From Skermania sp. ID1734 (lineage in GTDB: Bacteria > Actinomycetota > Actinomycetes > Mycobacteriales > Mycobacteriaceae), in contig NZ_VLIY01000023.1 in the NCBI RefSeq assembly GCF_007489285.1, forward strand, positions 1-64,000: 64,000 nucleotides of DNA, written 5' to 3'. Shown one piece after another: positions 53,423 to 62,236 of the stretch. The position numbers and the translations under genes are program-made. How positions within the stretch are numbered: position 1 is the stretch's first letter; every line of letters starts with the position of its first letter. The notes below the pieces were generated by a model. That model had not been told where the DNA came from, did no database searches, and worked only from the letters and a program-made list of their open reading frames with translations.

Positions 53423-54382
53423 CTAGACCAGCGCGCACGACATGAAGGCCATCGCGGCAAGCAACGCCAGCACCGGCGCAGCCGGTAACACCGCCGCGGC
53501 GGTGCCAGCGGCCATTACCCGAACCGTTCGTAGCGCGCCGGGATGAGGCGGCGAGGCGGTCGATAGTCGCTGCAGGCGCAGTTGCACACTGTCGCAGGCC
53601 ACTCCGAGGGTCGCGGCCGGGACCGCGTGGGAGCGCAGCCCGGTCAGGGCGCGGCGCACCGCGTCTCGCCCGTGCACATCCACGGCGTGGTTGTCGGCTT
53701 GAATTTCGACCATCGTGCGCACCAGCATCGGCGAGCGTCGCATGACGGGCAGCCACGGCATCGCGTAGGCAAGTGCTTCTGCAACGGCGACCAGCAAATG
53801 GTGGCGCCCGCGCACGTGGGCGTGTTCGTGGCTGAAAACCGCTGCCATCGCCGCGGGATCGAGCCGGTCCCGAAGCCCGTGGCTGGCCACAATGAGCGGA
53901 GGAGTCCCCGCCACCGCGTAGGCGAGCGGGGTGTCGACCGGGAGCCACAATGTCGACTTGGTATCGGCGGCATCGGGACCGTCGCTCTCGAGGATCCGCA
54001 TCAAACCCAGATGCCGATCGTGGATGTGTCGGCGCTGGCGGGCGGAAAACCGCGCGTAGTACGCCAGCCGTATCGCGGCGGTGACAATGACAACCACGCC
54101 GACGACACCGATGGCAAGTTCGACCCGCGGCGGGGTGTTGCGATGCAGCGCCGCCCAACATTGGTGTGCGACAGCGGCAATTCCCGAAACTCCGCCGTGT
54201 CGAGGCAGCAGACTCAACACCGCCGGCACGGCCAGACTGGTGATGGTCCCGACAACAAGCGCGACCCAGAGCACGAGACCGACGTGCGCGTCGATGCCGC
54301 GGCGCAACATCGCCGCCAAAGCGCTCGGCGCGACGACCGCGACGAACACGCCGCCCACGGCCCATAGCAGTACCGCGCTCAC
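53423..54382 (-). CDS. BlaR1/M56-type membrane metalloprotease
   Basis: The 319-residue protein has about four membrane helices and the M56 zinc motif HEHAH in VFSHEHAHVRGRHH with the downstream Glu (EIQADNHAVD). It lacks the beta-lactam-binding domain of BlaR1. M56 proteases coupled with BlaI-type repressors cut the repressor after a signal. It overlaps the repressor gene by GTGA. The signal here is probably not an antibiotic, since the operators all lie before copper-related genes. A copper or cell-wall signal is likely. Confidence 0.88.
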   Translation of the reverse strand: MSAVLLWAVGGVFVAVVAPSALAAMLRRGIDAHVGLVLWVALVVGTITSLAVPAVLSLLPRHGGVSGIAAVAHQCWAALHRNTPPRVELAIGVVGVVVIVTAAIRLAYYARFSARQRRHIHDRHLGLMRILESDGPDAADTKSTLWLPVDTPLAYAVAGTPPLIVASHGLRDRLDPAAMAAVFSHEHAHVRGRHHLLVAVAEALAYAMPWLPVMRRSPMLVRTMVEIQADNHAVDVHGRDAVRRALTGLRSHAVPAATLGVACDSVQLRLQRLSTASPPHPGALRTVRVMAAGTAAAVLPAAPVLALLAAMAFMSCALV

Positions 54383-54741
54383 CGCTTCAGTCCCCGCTGA
54401 CGGAGCCCACGCGCGAGCATCTTCGATTCCGTGTCAGAGGCGTTGCGAGCAAAATGCAGCAACACGGCGTTGGGATCACCGGTGGAATCCAGCAACGCCC
54501 GCATCGCCTCGGCCGCGGCTTCTTCGCGGCTTTTCGTTGCCCGATACCAATAGGCGCGACCGTTGCGTTCTCGATCCACCCATCCCTTCTTGTGCAGGTT
54601 GTCCAGAACTGTCATCACGGTCGTATAGGCCAGGTCGCGGTCGTCGTCCAAGTCATCGATCACATCACGCACCCGAATGACGTCGCTGGAACGCCACAAC
54701 ACATCCATCACACGAGCTTCGAGCTCACCCAAACCGTGCAT
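54379..54741 (-). CDS. BlaI/MecI/CopY-family repressor
   Basis: From the ATG at 54741, after AGGAGG, the protein has 120 residues. The winged-helix domain reads LGELEARVMDVLWRSSDVIR, then AYTTVMTVLDNLHKKGWVDR. The C-terminal dimer domain follows. The half-site of its family (TACTA/TAGTA in BlaI/MecI operators, TACA in CopY) fits the CTACTA-N7-TAGTAG sites of this window. Operator 7 lies 126 bases upstream, so autoregulation is likely. It is the prime candidate for the master regulator of the island. A metal-binding Cys motif as in CopY is not present. Confidence 0.9.
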   Translation of the reverse strand: MHGLGELEARVMDVLWRSSDVIRVRDVIDDLDDDRDLAYTTVMTVLDNLHKKGWVDRERNGRAYWYRATKSREEAAAEAMRALLDSTGDPNAVLLHFARNASDTESKMLARGLRQRGLKR

Positions 54742-54866
54742 CTGCGCCTCCTGACCACCACACAGTCGTCCGCGGCGCACTCCTCTGTGGGTCCCAACAG
54801 CCTTGCTCGCCGACCGTCGGAGCGGTGCTTTCTACGCACGAAGTAGATGGGAATGCGGTCACGAAC

Positions 54867-54885
54867 CTACTATTCGAAATAGTAT
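54867..54885. promoter_or_regulatory. CTACTA-N7-TAGTAG operator, site 7
   Basis: CTACTATTCGAAATAGTAT with one end deviation. It lies upstream of the repressor gene and gives autoregulation. Confidence 0.8.
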
Positions 54886-54964
54886 CCGCTCCGACACGTC
54901 CACACGGACAGGTGAGGGAAGCATTCATTGCTCCAGCGCAACGGCGTCCACGGCTGCCGCGGCG

Positions 54965-55417
54965 TCAGCTGACGATCAATTCGCCGTGCATCCTCGAATG
55001 GTAGGTGCAGTGGAATGGATAGCGTCCAGGGCGGGCCGGCGCGGTGAAGGTGTCTTCTTGTCCCGGCCCCACCACGACGTTGAAGGCGTTGCCACTGTCC
55101 GCGGTGACCGTGTGCGCTACCTGATCCTGGTTGACCACCGTCAGCGTTCGTCCCGCCTGAACCGTGGCGGGCTGACTGAACGTATAGGAACTGATCACTA
55201 TCTCGGGTCCGGCCGACACCCCGGAGTTGGCGTGACTCGCCGACATCGGGGCGGCCGTCGTTCCCGTCGTGTTCGTCGATGCCCCGCAGGCTGTGGTCAG
55301 CCCCAGCGCCACCGCGGCCGCACAGTAGCCAAGGACGCGCCGGATCTGCCCCGCGTCGAGGACCGACGCGTTTCCGCGGTGAGAGTGCATGCGCGTCGAG
55401 CGCAATGGCTCTCGCAT
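54965..55417 (-). CDS. Cupredoxin (plastocyanin-like) lipoprotein
   Basis: From the ATG at 55417, after AGGAGG, the product has 150 residues. A membrane segment ends in a lipobox (AVALGLTTACGAS). The mature domain carries the type 1 copper ligands: His in VAHTV, then Cys-His-Met in FHCTYHSRMHGELIV. It could carry electrons or bind copper outside the membrane. Operator 8 is 73 bases upstream. A GTG nine bases further upstream is a possible alternative start. Confidence 0.9.
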   Translation of the reverse strand: MREPLRSTRMHSHRGNASVLDAGQIRRVLGYCAAAVALGLTTACGASTNTTGTTAAPMSASHANSGVSAGPEIVISSYTFSQPATVQAGRTLTVVNQDQVAHTVTADSGNAFNVVVGPGQEDTFTAPARPGRYPFHCTYHSRMHGELIVS

Positions 55418-55490
55418 GTCGGACACCTCCTGCCCGGGTGGCGCTGAGCCCGCGATGGCGGGGCGACATGACGCGCGACCCCGCTGTCAA

Positions 55491-55509
55491 CTACTAATTC
55501 GGTTAGTAG
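55491..55509. promoter_or_regulatory. CTACTA-N7-TAGTAG operator, site 8
   Basis: CTACTAATTCGGTTAGTAG has perfect halves, extended by CAA/TTG on both sides. It is upstream of the cupredoxin gene. Confidence 0.88.
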
Positions 55510-55599
55510 TTGATGTTATCGCTGTTGCACTGTTGCTCGACCGGAAAGCGCAGACGCCTCGATAACAGACATATAAAGGCGAAGACGCGAGCGTGTGGC

Positions 55600-56595
55600 C
55601 TAGTTCAATCCGGCGTAGGAGTGCAAACCCGACACCACGATGTTGACGATAAAGAGGTTGAACAGCATCGCCACGAACCCCACCACGTTGATCCAGGCGG
55701 CTTTGGTTTCGCGCCAGCCCGTGGTGGCGCGCGCGTGCAGATACGCGGCGTAGAGCAGCCAGGCAATGAACGAGGTGGTCTCCTTTGGATCCCAGCCCCA
55801 GAATCTGCCCCAGGCCGCCTCGGCCCAGATGGCCCCCAGGATCACTCCGGTCCCGAACAACGGGAACCCGATGATCGTGGTGCGGTAGGCGAGACGATCC
55901 AGAGTCTGCGCGTCCGGCAGCCGAGTCGCGATCGCCCCGATCACACCGCCGGTCTCTTCGTCGACCGGCTGACGCAGGCGCAGCAAGAACAGCAGGCTCG
56001 CCACACCGGAGACCAGGAAGATGCCGCTTCCGGTGCTGACGATGGTGACATGTATTGGCAGCCAATACGATTGCAAGGCTGGAACGACTGGGGCGGCGTC
56101 GGCGTAGAGCAGCGTGCCCGCGACGAACATCAAGACCAGCACCGGTACGAGCAGCATCACCCACATGCCGTGGTATGTGCGTCCTCGCAGGAAGAAGACA
56201 CCGATCACCATCGCCGCAGCGGTCGCCATGGTGACGAACTCGTACATGTTTCCCAATGGAAAACGGTGAGTTGCCATCCCCCGCAAGATGATCGCGGCCA
56301 GATGCAACCCGACGCCGACGACCAGGACCGACGTGCCCATGTTTGCCGCGCGCCGGTACCACGGCGTCGTCACACGCTCGCAGACCCGCCCGGGCCCCGG
56401 CGGCCGAGGCGACAGGGGCCCGATGCCACCAGCAGCGACGAGGGATCGCTGCTCGTCGAGCTGGTGCGCACGACCGGACGCGAACTGCGCGAGCAGCAGC
56501 ACAAGAGCGAGCAGATAGACGGCGAATGCGGTTTGGAAGGCCAGATCGCTGTACCCGGCGACAGCGGCGTTGACCGCGGTCATCTCCGGCGCCAC
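55600..56595 (-). CDS. ccsB: Cytochrome c biogenesis protein CcsB/ResC
   Basis: The 331-residue protein has eight or more membrane helices and the heme-binding WWD-type motif WAEAAWGRFWGWDPKETTSF, with flanking histidines. It is the partner of ResB in System II. It follows the multicopper oxidase gene by 27 bases in the tlpA2-mco-ccsB operon. The start (56595 or 56583) is uncertain. Confidence 0.9.
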   Translation of the reverse strand: MAPEMTAVNAAVAGYSDLAFQTAFAVYLLALVLLLAQFASGRAHQLDEQRSLVAAGGIGPLSPRPPGPGRVCERVTTPWYRRAANMGTSVLVVGVGLHLAAIILRGMATHRFPLGNMYEFVTMATAAAMVIGVFFLRGRTYHGMWVMLLVPVLVLMFVAGTLLYADAAPVVPALQSYWLPIHVTIVSTGSGIFLVSGVASLLFLLRLRQPVDEETGGVIGAIATRLPDAQTLDRLAYRTTIIGFPLFGTGVILGAIWAEAAWGRFWGWDPKETTSFIAWLLYAAYLHARATTGWRETKAAWINVVGFVAMLFNLFIVNIVVSGLHSYAGLN

Positions 56596-56622
56596 CCGGC
56601 GCGCGACATCACGATACGGTGG

Positions 56623-58155
56623 TCATTGCACATAGGACACCACACTCATCATTCCTGCCTCGCCGTGATAGAGGTTATGGCAATGCACCAACCATTGCCC
56701 GGGGTTGTCGGCGTCGAAGTCGACCTCGACGGTCTGATTGGCGAGCACGATCGAGGTGTCCTTGCGAGGTCCCGTACCAGCACTGTTCACCACCTCGAAC
56801 GTGTGGCCGTGCAGGTGCATCGGGTGAAACATCATCGTCTTGTTGACGAAGCGCAACCGCACTCGTTCGCCCTGGCTCACATCCAGCGGCAGGTGCTCGT
56901 CGTAGACCTTGCCGTTGATCGTCCACACGTAGCGGTTGGCGTCGGCGCCGAGAACGACATCGTGCACCCGGTCGGGGGTGCGTCGGCTCAATTGCACCGC
57001 CTCCACGGCGGAAAGCCGTTCGGCCGTCAGCGGAATCGCGTTCAGCTCGACGGGGCGGGTGTTTGCCGGTGGAGCGTCGCCGGCTCCAGTCCTTATCAGG
57101 GCGAAGGCCTGCGCGTTCTTCCCTTCGGCCACTGCGACCAAGGGAAAGACACCGTCGGACAGGTCGATCAGCGCGTCGTATCGCTCCCCCATACCGATCA
57201 GCAGACACCCGGCCATCGCCGGTTGGACCGGGTATCCGTCGGTGTGAGTGACGGAGAGCTGGTGGCCGCCGACGGCGACCCGAAATGCTGTGTCGGAGGC
57301 GGCGTTGATGATGCGCAGCCGCATTCGCTGCCGCGGGCGAGCGGTCAGCGTGACCGGGTCGGTCCCGAGCCGGCCGTTCATCAGGTAGTACGGGTAGGAC
57401 ACGTCGCCGGTGTCGGAACCCAGGGGGGCGTGCGGGTCGACACGCTGGGGCGGCATGGACATCCCGCTCATGCTCATACCGCCCATGTTCATGCCTTTCA
57501 TGCCTCTGGCGCGAAGTTCGTCGAGTTCGCGATCGGGATTGCGCCCGGCGATACCGTCGAGCCAGTCGTCGAGGACGAGGACGGCTTCGACGTCATAGTC
57601 GCGTCCGTCGGAGGGATCCTCGACGATCAGCGGCGCGTAGAGGCCGCGGTCGAGCTGGGTGCCGAAATGCGGGTGGAACCAGTACGTTCCCGAATCGGGA
57701 ACAGTGAACTCGTAGCGGAAATTCGACTGCGGTGCCACCGCCGCTTGAGTCAGGCCAGGCACCCCGTCCATGTCGTTTCGCAGCGCGATGCCATGCCAGT
57801 GAATGGTCGACGGCTGCGGTAGTCCGTTGGACAGGTCGGCCTGCAGGACATCGCCGCGGCGCAGCCTGATCTCCGCACCCGGAACCCGCCCGTCGAACGT
57901 CCAGGTCTGCACCTGCACACCGCCGAGGTCGACGGTGGTGGGCCGCGGCTGCAACGACACCACGTGCCGAGCCGCCCCGGCGACGCGGCGGCGGTCCTCG
58001 GCGGCGCGAACGATCTCCGAATCCGGCGCGACCGGCGTACGGGACGGGGACTTCGTGTTCGAGCACCCGGCAATCAAAGCGGCCGTAGTCGCACCGGCTC
58101 CCAAAGCCAGGAACTGGCGGCGCGTCACCGGCCGCGGAAAACCTTTCGGGGCCAT
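56623..58155 (-). CDS. Multicopper oxidase (MmcO/CueO-like)
   Basis: The chosen start (ATG 58155 after AAGAAGG) gives 510 residues. A Tat signal (TRRQFLALGAGATTAALIAG) ends in a lipobox Cys, so it is an exported lipoprotein. Four copper-ligand blocks are intact: IHWHGIAL, YWFHPHFGTQ, HPMHLHGHTF and LVHCHNLYHGEAGMM. A Met-rich loop (MKGMNMGGMSMSGMSMPP) is typical for cuprous oxidases. It resembles M. tuberculosis MmcO, which oxidises Cu(I) and gives copper resistance. In the operon it lies after a TlpA gene and before ccsB. Confidence 0.94.
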   Translation of the reverse strand: MAPKGFPRPVTRRQFLALGAGATTAALIAGCSNTKSPSRTPVAPDSEIVRAAEDRRRVAGAARHVVSLQPRPTTVDLGGVQVQTWTFDGRVPGAEIRLRRGDVLQADLSNGLPQPSTIHWHGIALRNDMDGVPGLTQAAVAPQSNFRYEFTVPDSGTYWFHPHFGTQLDRGLYAPLIVEDPSDGRDYDVEAVLVLDDWLDGIAGRNPDRELDELRARGMKGMNMGGMSMSGMSMPPQRVDPHAPLGSDTGDVSYPYYLMNGRLGTDPVTLTARPRQRMRLRIINAASDTAFRVAVGGHQLSVTHTDGYPVQPAMAGCLLIGMGERYDALIDLSDGVFPLVAVAEGKNAQAFALIRTGAGDAPPANTRPVELNAIPLTAERLSAVEAVQLSRRTPDRVHDVVLGADANRYVWTINGKVYDEHLPLDVSQGERVRLRFVNKTMMFHPMHLHGHTFEVVNSAGTGPRKDTSIVLANQTVEVDFDADNPGQWLVHCHNLYHGEAGMMSVVSYVQ

Positions 58156-58213
58156 CGTGATCCTTCTTACCGCAGGCGCGGCATTTGGCGGGGCGGCGGG
58201 AAACATTCGATGC

Positions 58214-58840
58214 TCAGCGGGCCATGCCGGCCACCGCCTCGCGGACCTGCGCAGGATCGTGAAAGACCGGGGTCGAAGTCACCCGACGTGCCACGCCGTC
58301 CGGGCTGACGAGATAGGTCAGCGGAAGCACCGGCGGGGCGTCCAAGGCTTGCGCGACGGCATCCGCCGGCCCGAACGAGGGATACCGGATACCAAGATCG
58401 CTCATCAACGCAATAGCAGCGTCGGACCGATCCTCGACGTCGACGCCCACGACCGGAATCGCACCCGGTTGGCTGGCGTAGGCATTGAGGACCGGCATCT
58501 CCTCGCGACACGGCGCGCACCAGGAGGCCCACAGGTTGACCAACGCCGCAGTGCCCGCCAATGCCGCCCCCAGATCGATATCCTTGGCATCGATCAGGCA
58601 GGGCGCGCTCACGCCGGCCAGGTCGCCCACGCTCGCCGATCCTTGCTTGGGATGCGGGCACGGAACCAGGGCGCTGCGTCCCGTCGCGGAAGTCGTCGCC
58701 ACCGAACCCGGTGCCGCCGGCAGGCCGCTGTCGACCCGGCTGTCCCCGAGGCGGTGAGCGATCAGTATCGGCCACAGCGCTGCAGCAACCGTGAGAACGA
58801 CGACGAGCCCACCGAGCAGCCACCGCGCCTTCGTGTGCAT
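58214..58840 (-). CDS. TlpA-like membrane-anchored thioredoxin
   Basis: The 208 residues have an N-terminal membrane anchor (LLGGLVVVLTVAAALWPILI), a pair of Cys (LVPCPHPKQG and VSAPCLIDAKD) and the active site LWASWCAPCREEMPVLNAY. The cis-Pro is in LPLTYLVSP. The first Cys pair outside the active site is like that of mycobacterial proteins secreted near ccs genes. It starts the operon with mco and ccsB. Operator 9 is 46 bases upstream. Confidence 0.88.
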   Translation of the reverse strand: MHTKARWLLGGLVVVLTVAAALWPILIAHRLGDSRVDSGLPAAPGSVATTSATGRSALVPCPHPKQGSASVGDLAGVSAPCLIDAKDIDLGAALAGTAALVNLWASWCAPCREEMPVLNAYASQPGAIPVVGVDVEDRSDAAIALMSDLGIRYPSFGPADAVAQALDAPPVLPLTYLVSPDGVARRVTSTPVFHDPAQVREAVAGMAR

Positions 58841-58886
58841 GCCAACCTCCGACAGAAGCCGTGACCCGCGCGGGCTACTCGATCAA

Positions 58887-58905
58887 CTACTAGGCATGAT
58901 AGTAG
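58887..58905. promoter_or_regulatory. CTACTA-N7-TAGTAG operator, site 9
   Basis: CTACTAGGCATGATAGTAG with perfect halves, upstream of the tlpA2-mco-ccsB operon. Confidence 0.85.
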
Positions 58906-59007
58906 GTCACTCGATTCGCGATGCGATCGAGGCCACGAAATGTGCCGCACCCAAATCGTTACCTGTGGTGCTGGATGGAATCCTGCTTCTCCAGCGACTG
59001 ATGTGAA

Positions 59008-59026
59008 CTACGATGCGAAATAGTAG
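59008..59026. promoter_or_regulatory. CTACTA-N7-TAGTAG operator, site 10
   Basis: CTACGATGCGAAATAGTAG differs by one base in the left half. It is 75 bases before the NlpC/P60 gene. Confidence 0.78.
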
Positions 59027-59101
59027 TTCGATGGCCAGCGGGCCGCGCTCCACCGTCGCGAAAACCGCATTCAACCTTCGCCGCCAAATCGAGGAGGCTC
59101 G

Positions 59102-60562
59102 ATGAAGCACGCCCTCTCCGCAACACTCGCCCGCTGCGGCAGGCGCTCAATGGTTCACGTCGTCGCCGCGTTGACGGTGGCGGCGACGGTAACGACGCTG
59201 GCGGCGCCGTCATCTGAAGCGGTCCCGCCGCCTCCGCCCAAACCCAACGACGGCGACATCACCGCGGCCAACGGCAAAGTTGAACAAGATCTAATGGTGG
59301 TCGCCGATTTGATCAACCAACTCGCCAGCGCCGACAACTCCCTGCGCGCGCTCGACGATGCGGTGGCGCTCAAACGCGAACAGGTGAACAAGTCGCTGGT
59401 CGACCTGCAGAATGCACGTGCGGCCGCCGATGCGGCAACCATGGTCGCCACCTCGGCCGGGCAAGCGCTCATCGCGGCCGGCGATCGCATCGCCGAAGCG
59501 CAGAAGCGATTCGACAGCATTGCCGCCCAAGCATATTCGAACGGCAATGCACCGACGATCGCCGGCTACTTCGGGGCACGAGATCCCGGCGACGTGCTCG
59601 ACCGGGCGCAACTGCTCGAACTTGCCTCCGAGAATCAGAAATCAATCATCGATGGCCTTCAGCGAGCGCGCCTGGACCAGGCCAACAGGACCTCCGCCGC
59701 GCGGAAAGCCAAGCAGGACAACGATGCCGCCGCCGCGCTGGCCACGGCCAAGAAGGTCGAGGCCGAACAAGCGATGAAGACGGCGCAGACCACTCAACAG
59801 CAGCAGCTCGCGCGCAAACGGCAGCTCCAACAACAGCGCGAGGCGGTCCAACGCCAACTCGACGCTGCCCGGTCGGAGGCTACTGGCCTGCAGGGCCAAC
59901 GCGACACCTACACCGAGTGGGACAAACAGCGAAAAGCGGAAGAAGCGGCGACCGCCGCCGCCAAACAGGCCGCGATCGAGGCCGCCGCCCGCGTTGCCGC
60001 CGACCAAGCCGCCCGCGACCGGGCCGCGGCGCTCGCTGCGACGGAACGGCCCCACACCCAAGTCGAAGGCGACGAGAAAACATCCACGCCTGGCACTGCC
60101 AAGGCCCAGGGACGTTCGGCGCTCCCCGCCGTGACCGGAGATGCCGCCATCGAGACCGTGATCGACAGGGCGATGTCACAGCTGGGAGTGCCCTACTCCT
60201 GGGGCGGCGGTGACGACAACGGGCCGACATTGGGTATCCGCGATGGTGGGGTCGCCGACTCCTACGGCGACTACAAAAAAGTCGGCTTCGACTGCTCGGG
60301 CCTGACGAAATATGCATACGCCGGAATCGGTATCTCACTGCCGCATTACAGCGGCTATCAATACACCGCAGGCCAACAAGTACCCGCCGCCAAGATGAGA
60401 CGCGGGGATCTGCTGTTCTGGGGACCCAACGGCAGCCAGCACGAGGCACTGTATCTGGGGGATGGACAAATGCTCGAGGCCCCGGAATCAGGTGATGTCG
60501 TGAAGGTGTCCCCGGTGCGCTATGGCGGGATGATGCCCTACGTCGTGCGACTGGTGACGTAA
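59102..60562 (+). CDS. NlpC/P60 peptidoglycan hydrolase (RipA-like)
   Basis: The 486-residue protein has a signal peptide (VVAALTVAATVTTLAAPSSE), a long coiled coil at about residues 60-310 (KRQLQQQREAVQRQLDAARS), a short linker and a C-terminal NlpC/P60 domain. The catalytic Cys is in KVGFDCSGLTKYAYAG, and the His in SQHEALYLGDG. This is the layout of RipA/RpfB-partner endopeptidases that cut the peptide stem of the wall. Operator 10 places it in the island's regulon, so wall turnover appears tied to metal stress. Confidence 0.92.
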   Translation: MKHALSATLARCGRRSMVHVVAALTVAATVTTLAAPSSEAVPPPPPKPNDGDITAANGKVEQDLMVVADLINQLASADNSLRALDDAVALKREQVNKSLVDLQNARAAADAATMVATSAGQALIAAGDRIAEAQKRFDSIAAQAYSNGNAPTIAGYFGARDPGDVLDRAQLLELASENQKSIIDGLQRARLDQANRTSAARKAKQDNDAAAALATAKKVEAEQAMKTAQTTQQQQLARKRQLQQQREAVQRQLDAARSEATGLQGQRDTYTEWDKQRKAEEAATAAAKQAAIEAAARVAADQAARDRAAALAATERPHTQVEGDEKTSTPGTAKAQGRSALPAVTGDAAIETVIDRAMSQLGVPYSWGGGDDNGPTLGIRDGGVADSYGDYKKVGFDCSGLTKYAYAGIGISLPHYSGYQYTAGQQVPAAKMRRGDLLFWGPNGSQHEALYLGDGQMLEAPESGDVVKVSPVRYGGMMPYVVRLVT

Positions 60563-60631
60563 TCGACCTTATCGGTTGCCGGGCCCACCGGCGTGACGGA
60601 TGCACCACCCGCCACGCCGGTCAGCCTCGGT

Positions 60632-61276
60632 TCACCCAGCCAGCAGCTTCTGCATCTGCGTGATCTCGGCTTGCTGGTCCGACACAATCGAGGCCGCAAG
60701 CTTTTTGACGTCCGCATTGACGCCGTTGGCGAGCTCGGTGTTCGCCATGTCGATCGCACCCTTGTGATGCTCGATCATCATGGTCAAAAACATCTTGTCG
60801 AACTCCGCGCCACTGGCGGCTTGCAGAGCTTTCATCTGATCCGGGTTCATCATCCCGTTCATCTGGCCACCCATGTCGCCCATGCCTGTCGTGGGTGCGG
60901 GCTTGCCGAAACTGCGCAGCAGTGACGCGAATTGCTGCATTTCCGGTCCCTGCGCTTTTTCGATGTTGGCGGCCAAATCCTTGATCTGCTGATTCTGCGA
61001 GCGCGAGGGCACCAGCTTGGCCATTTCGATCGCCTGAGCGTGATGCGGATACATCATCTCCAGAAATGTCACATCGGCATCGTTGTAATCGGTGCGCTGG
61101 GCCTGCGGCGGGGCGGAACTCCCAGTGCTGGCATGCGACATGCCCGGCATGGACATACTCGGCATGCTCGTGGGAGTGGTCGCGTTGTCGGAGTTGTTGC
61201 CGCATCCTGCAAGGGTCAACGCCGTGACAGCGGCAGCGCCCATAACGGCCAGGGATTTCGCGCGGGTGAGGAACAT
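60632..61276 (-). CDS. DUF305 copper-associated lipoprotein
   Basis: The 214-residue product has a lipoprotein signal (VMGAAAVTALTLAGCGN) and a Met-rich linker (SMPSMSMPGMSHASTG). Two DUF305 repeats follow with MMYPHHAQAIEMAKL and MMIEHHKGAIDMANT. The HH...Met motifs are typical for this ferritin-like family, often found with copper genes. A middle Met-rich loop (TTGMGDMGGQMNGMMNPDQM) could bind Cu(I). It is convergent with the NlpC/P60 gene. No operator of the CTACTA type is seen upstream. Confidence 0.9.
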   Translation of the reverse strand: MFLTRAKSLAVMGAAAVTALTLAGCGNNSDNATTPTSMPSMSMPGMSHASTGSSAPPQAQRTDYNDADVTFLEMMYPHHAQAIEMAKLVPSRSQNQQIKDLAANIEKAQGPEMQQFASLLRSFGKPAPTTGMGDMGGQMNGMMNPDQMKALQAASGAEFDKMFLTMMIEHHKGAIDMANTELANGVNADVKKLAASIVSDQQAEITQMQKLLAG

Positions 61277-61363
61277 GATCGATTCTCCTTGTCGATGGCG
61301 GGGGTGGTCGGTGTGCTCGGCAAGCCCGCCGCGGCCTCGAAACCAGCCGCGCGGGGACGCCGA

Positions 61364-61747
61364 TCACACCCGCCACACCGAAAGCTGCTCTGCGCTCGGC
61401 ACTGTCCGCGGCGGATCGCTACCGCGGACGCGTCGAATCCTTACCGCTGAGGCGATATGGACGCAATCACCCACCGCAGCAATCACAACCCTTGCCGACG
61501 GCGTCATTACGGTGCGCGCCGGTACCGGGCCCATACACGAATGAAGGACCACATGGTCAGCACCACAGCCGCCGAGGTGGCAGCACCCGGCATCAATCGA
61601 CGGCACCGACATCGTGTTCGCCGCGTCGGCGAACACCAAAACGAAGCCGGCTGTGTCGGCGCGGTGATGTCCGGTTTCGGCATGGACGGCCAAGTGCATG
61701 GCGAGAACTCCGATCGCCACCGCCGCGGTCAAAAGCCCCCAGCGCAT
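61364..61747 (-). CDS. DUF6153-like small membrane protein
   Basis: From the ATG at 61747 the 127-residue product has one hydrophobic segment (LLTAAVAIGVLAMHLAVHAE), then HHRADTAGFVLVFADAANT and a Cys-rich part (DAGCCHLGGCGADHVVLHSC). It resembles small actinobacterial copper-operon proteins of the DUF6153 kind. The cysteines and histidines suggest metal binding outside the membrane. Upstream extension to 61789 is possible. It is divergent from csoR. Confidence 0.6.
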   Translation of the reverse strand: MRWGLLTAAVAIGVLAMHLAVHAETGHHRADTAGFVLVFADAANTMSVPSIDAGCCHLGGCGADHVVLHSCMGPVPARTVMTPSARVVIAAVGDCVHIASAVRIRRVRGSDPPRTVPSAEQLSVWRV

Positions 61748-61833
61748 GCGGCGCCCAGGCCCGAGGGGACGGCACCACAAATGGTTCACGTATTCGCGTC
61801 CTCGTCCTCGCGGAGTCCATAACCGACCTGTTC

Positions 61834-61853
61834 ACCATACCCCCGTGACGTAT
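61834..61853 (-). promoter_or_regulatory. CsoR-type copper operator before csoR
   Basis: On the minus strand the site reads ATACGTCACGGGGGTATGGT, equal to ATAC-N5-GGGGGTATGGT and so identical in its fixed bases to the site before copZ. It is 52 bases before the csoR start and allows autoregulation. Confidence 0.75.
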
Positions 61854-61905
61854 AGTGAAAACTACGGACGAAAATGTGGAACCGAATCAGCATGAGGAGT
61901 CGGCG

Positions 61906-62235
61906 ATGGGCGCACCAGCTGCGGCTGAGTCTGGGCGCGACCAAGCTGCTGACGCCCACGGTTACATTTCCGATAAGCAGAACTACCTCATACGGCTGCG
62001 CCGCATCGAGGGCCAAGCCCGCGGCTTGCAGCGCATGGTCGAAGACGACAAGTACTGCATCGACATCCTGACCCAGGTCTCGGCGATGACAAAAGCGCTG
62101 CAAGCCGTAGCTATCGCCCTACTCAACGACCACATTTCACACTGCGTGCGCGACGCAGCGACTAAAGGCGGCCCTCAGGCCGACAGCAAGATCGAAGAAG
62201 CATCGGCCGCTATCGCCCGCCTCATTCGTTCCTGA
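61906..62235 (+). CDS. csoR: CsoR copper-sensing repressor
   Basis: The 109-residue helical protein has the CsoR core LIRLRRIEGQARGLQRMVED and the Cu(I) ligands Cys in DKYCIDIL and His/Cys in NDHISHCV (C-x-H-x3-C). The start ATG follows GAGGAGTCGGCG. It is 23 kb from the copZ-copA operon that carries its likely second operator (38553-38574). An upstream in-frame start at 61855 is open but has no good ribosome site. Confidence 0.93.
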   Translation: MGAPAAAESGRDQAADAHGYISDKQNYLIRLRRIEGQARGLQRMVEDDKYCIDILTQVSAMTKALQAVAIALLNDHISHCVRDAATKGGPQADSKIEEASAAIARLIRS

Positions 62236-62236
62236 C

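Noticed and set aside
55510-57822. 770-codon plus-strand open frame, longer than most real genes here
   Set aside because: Antisense to ccsB and the multicopper oxidase, both with intact family motifs. It is a high-GC artefact.
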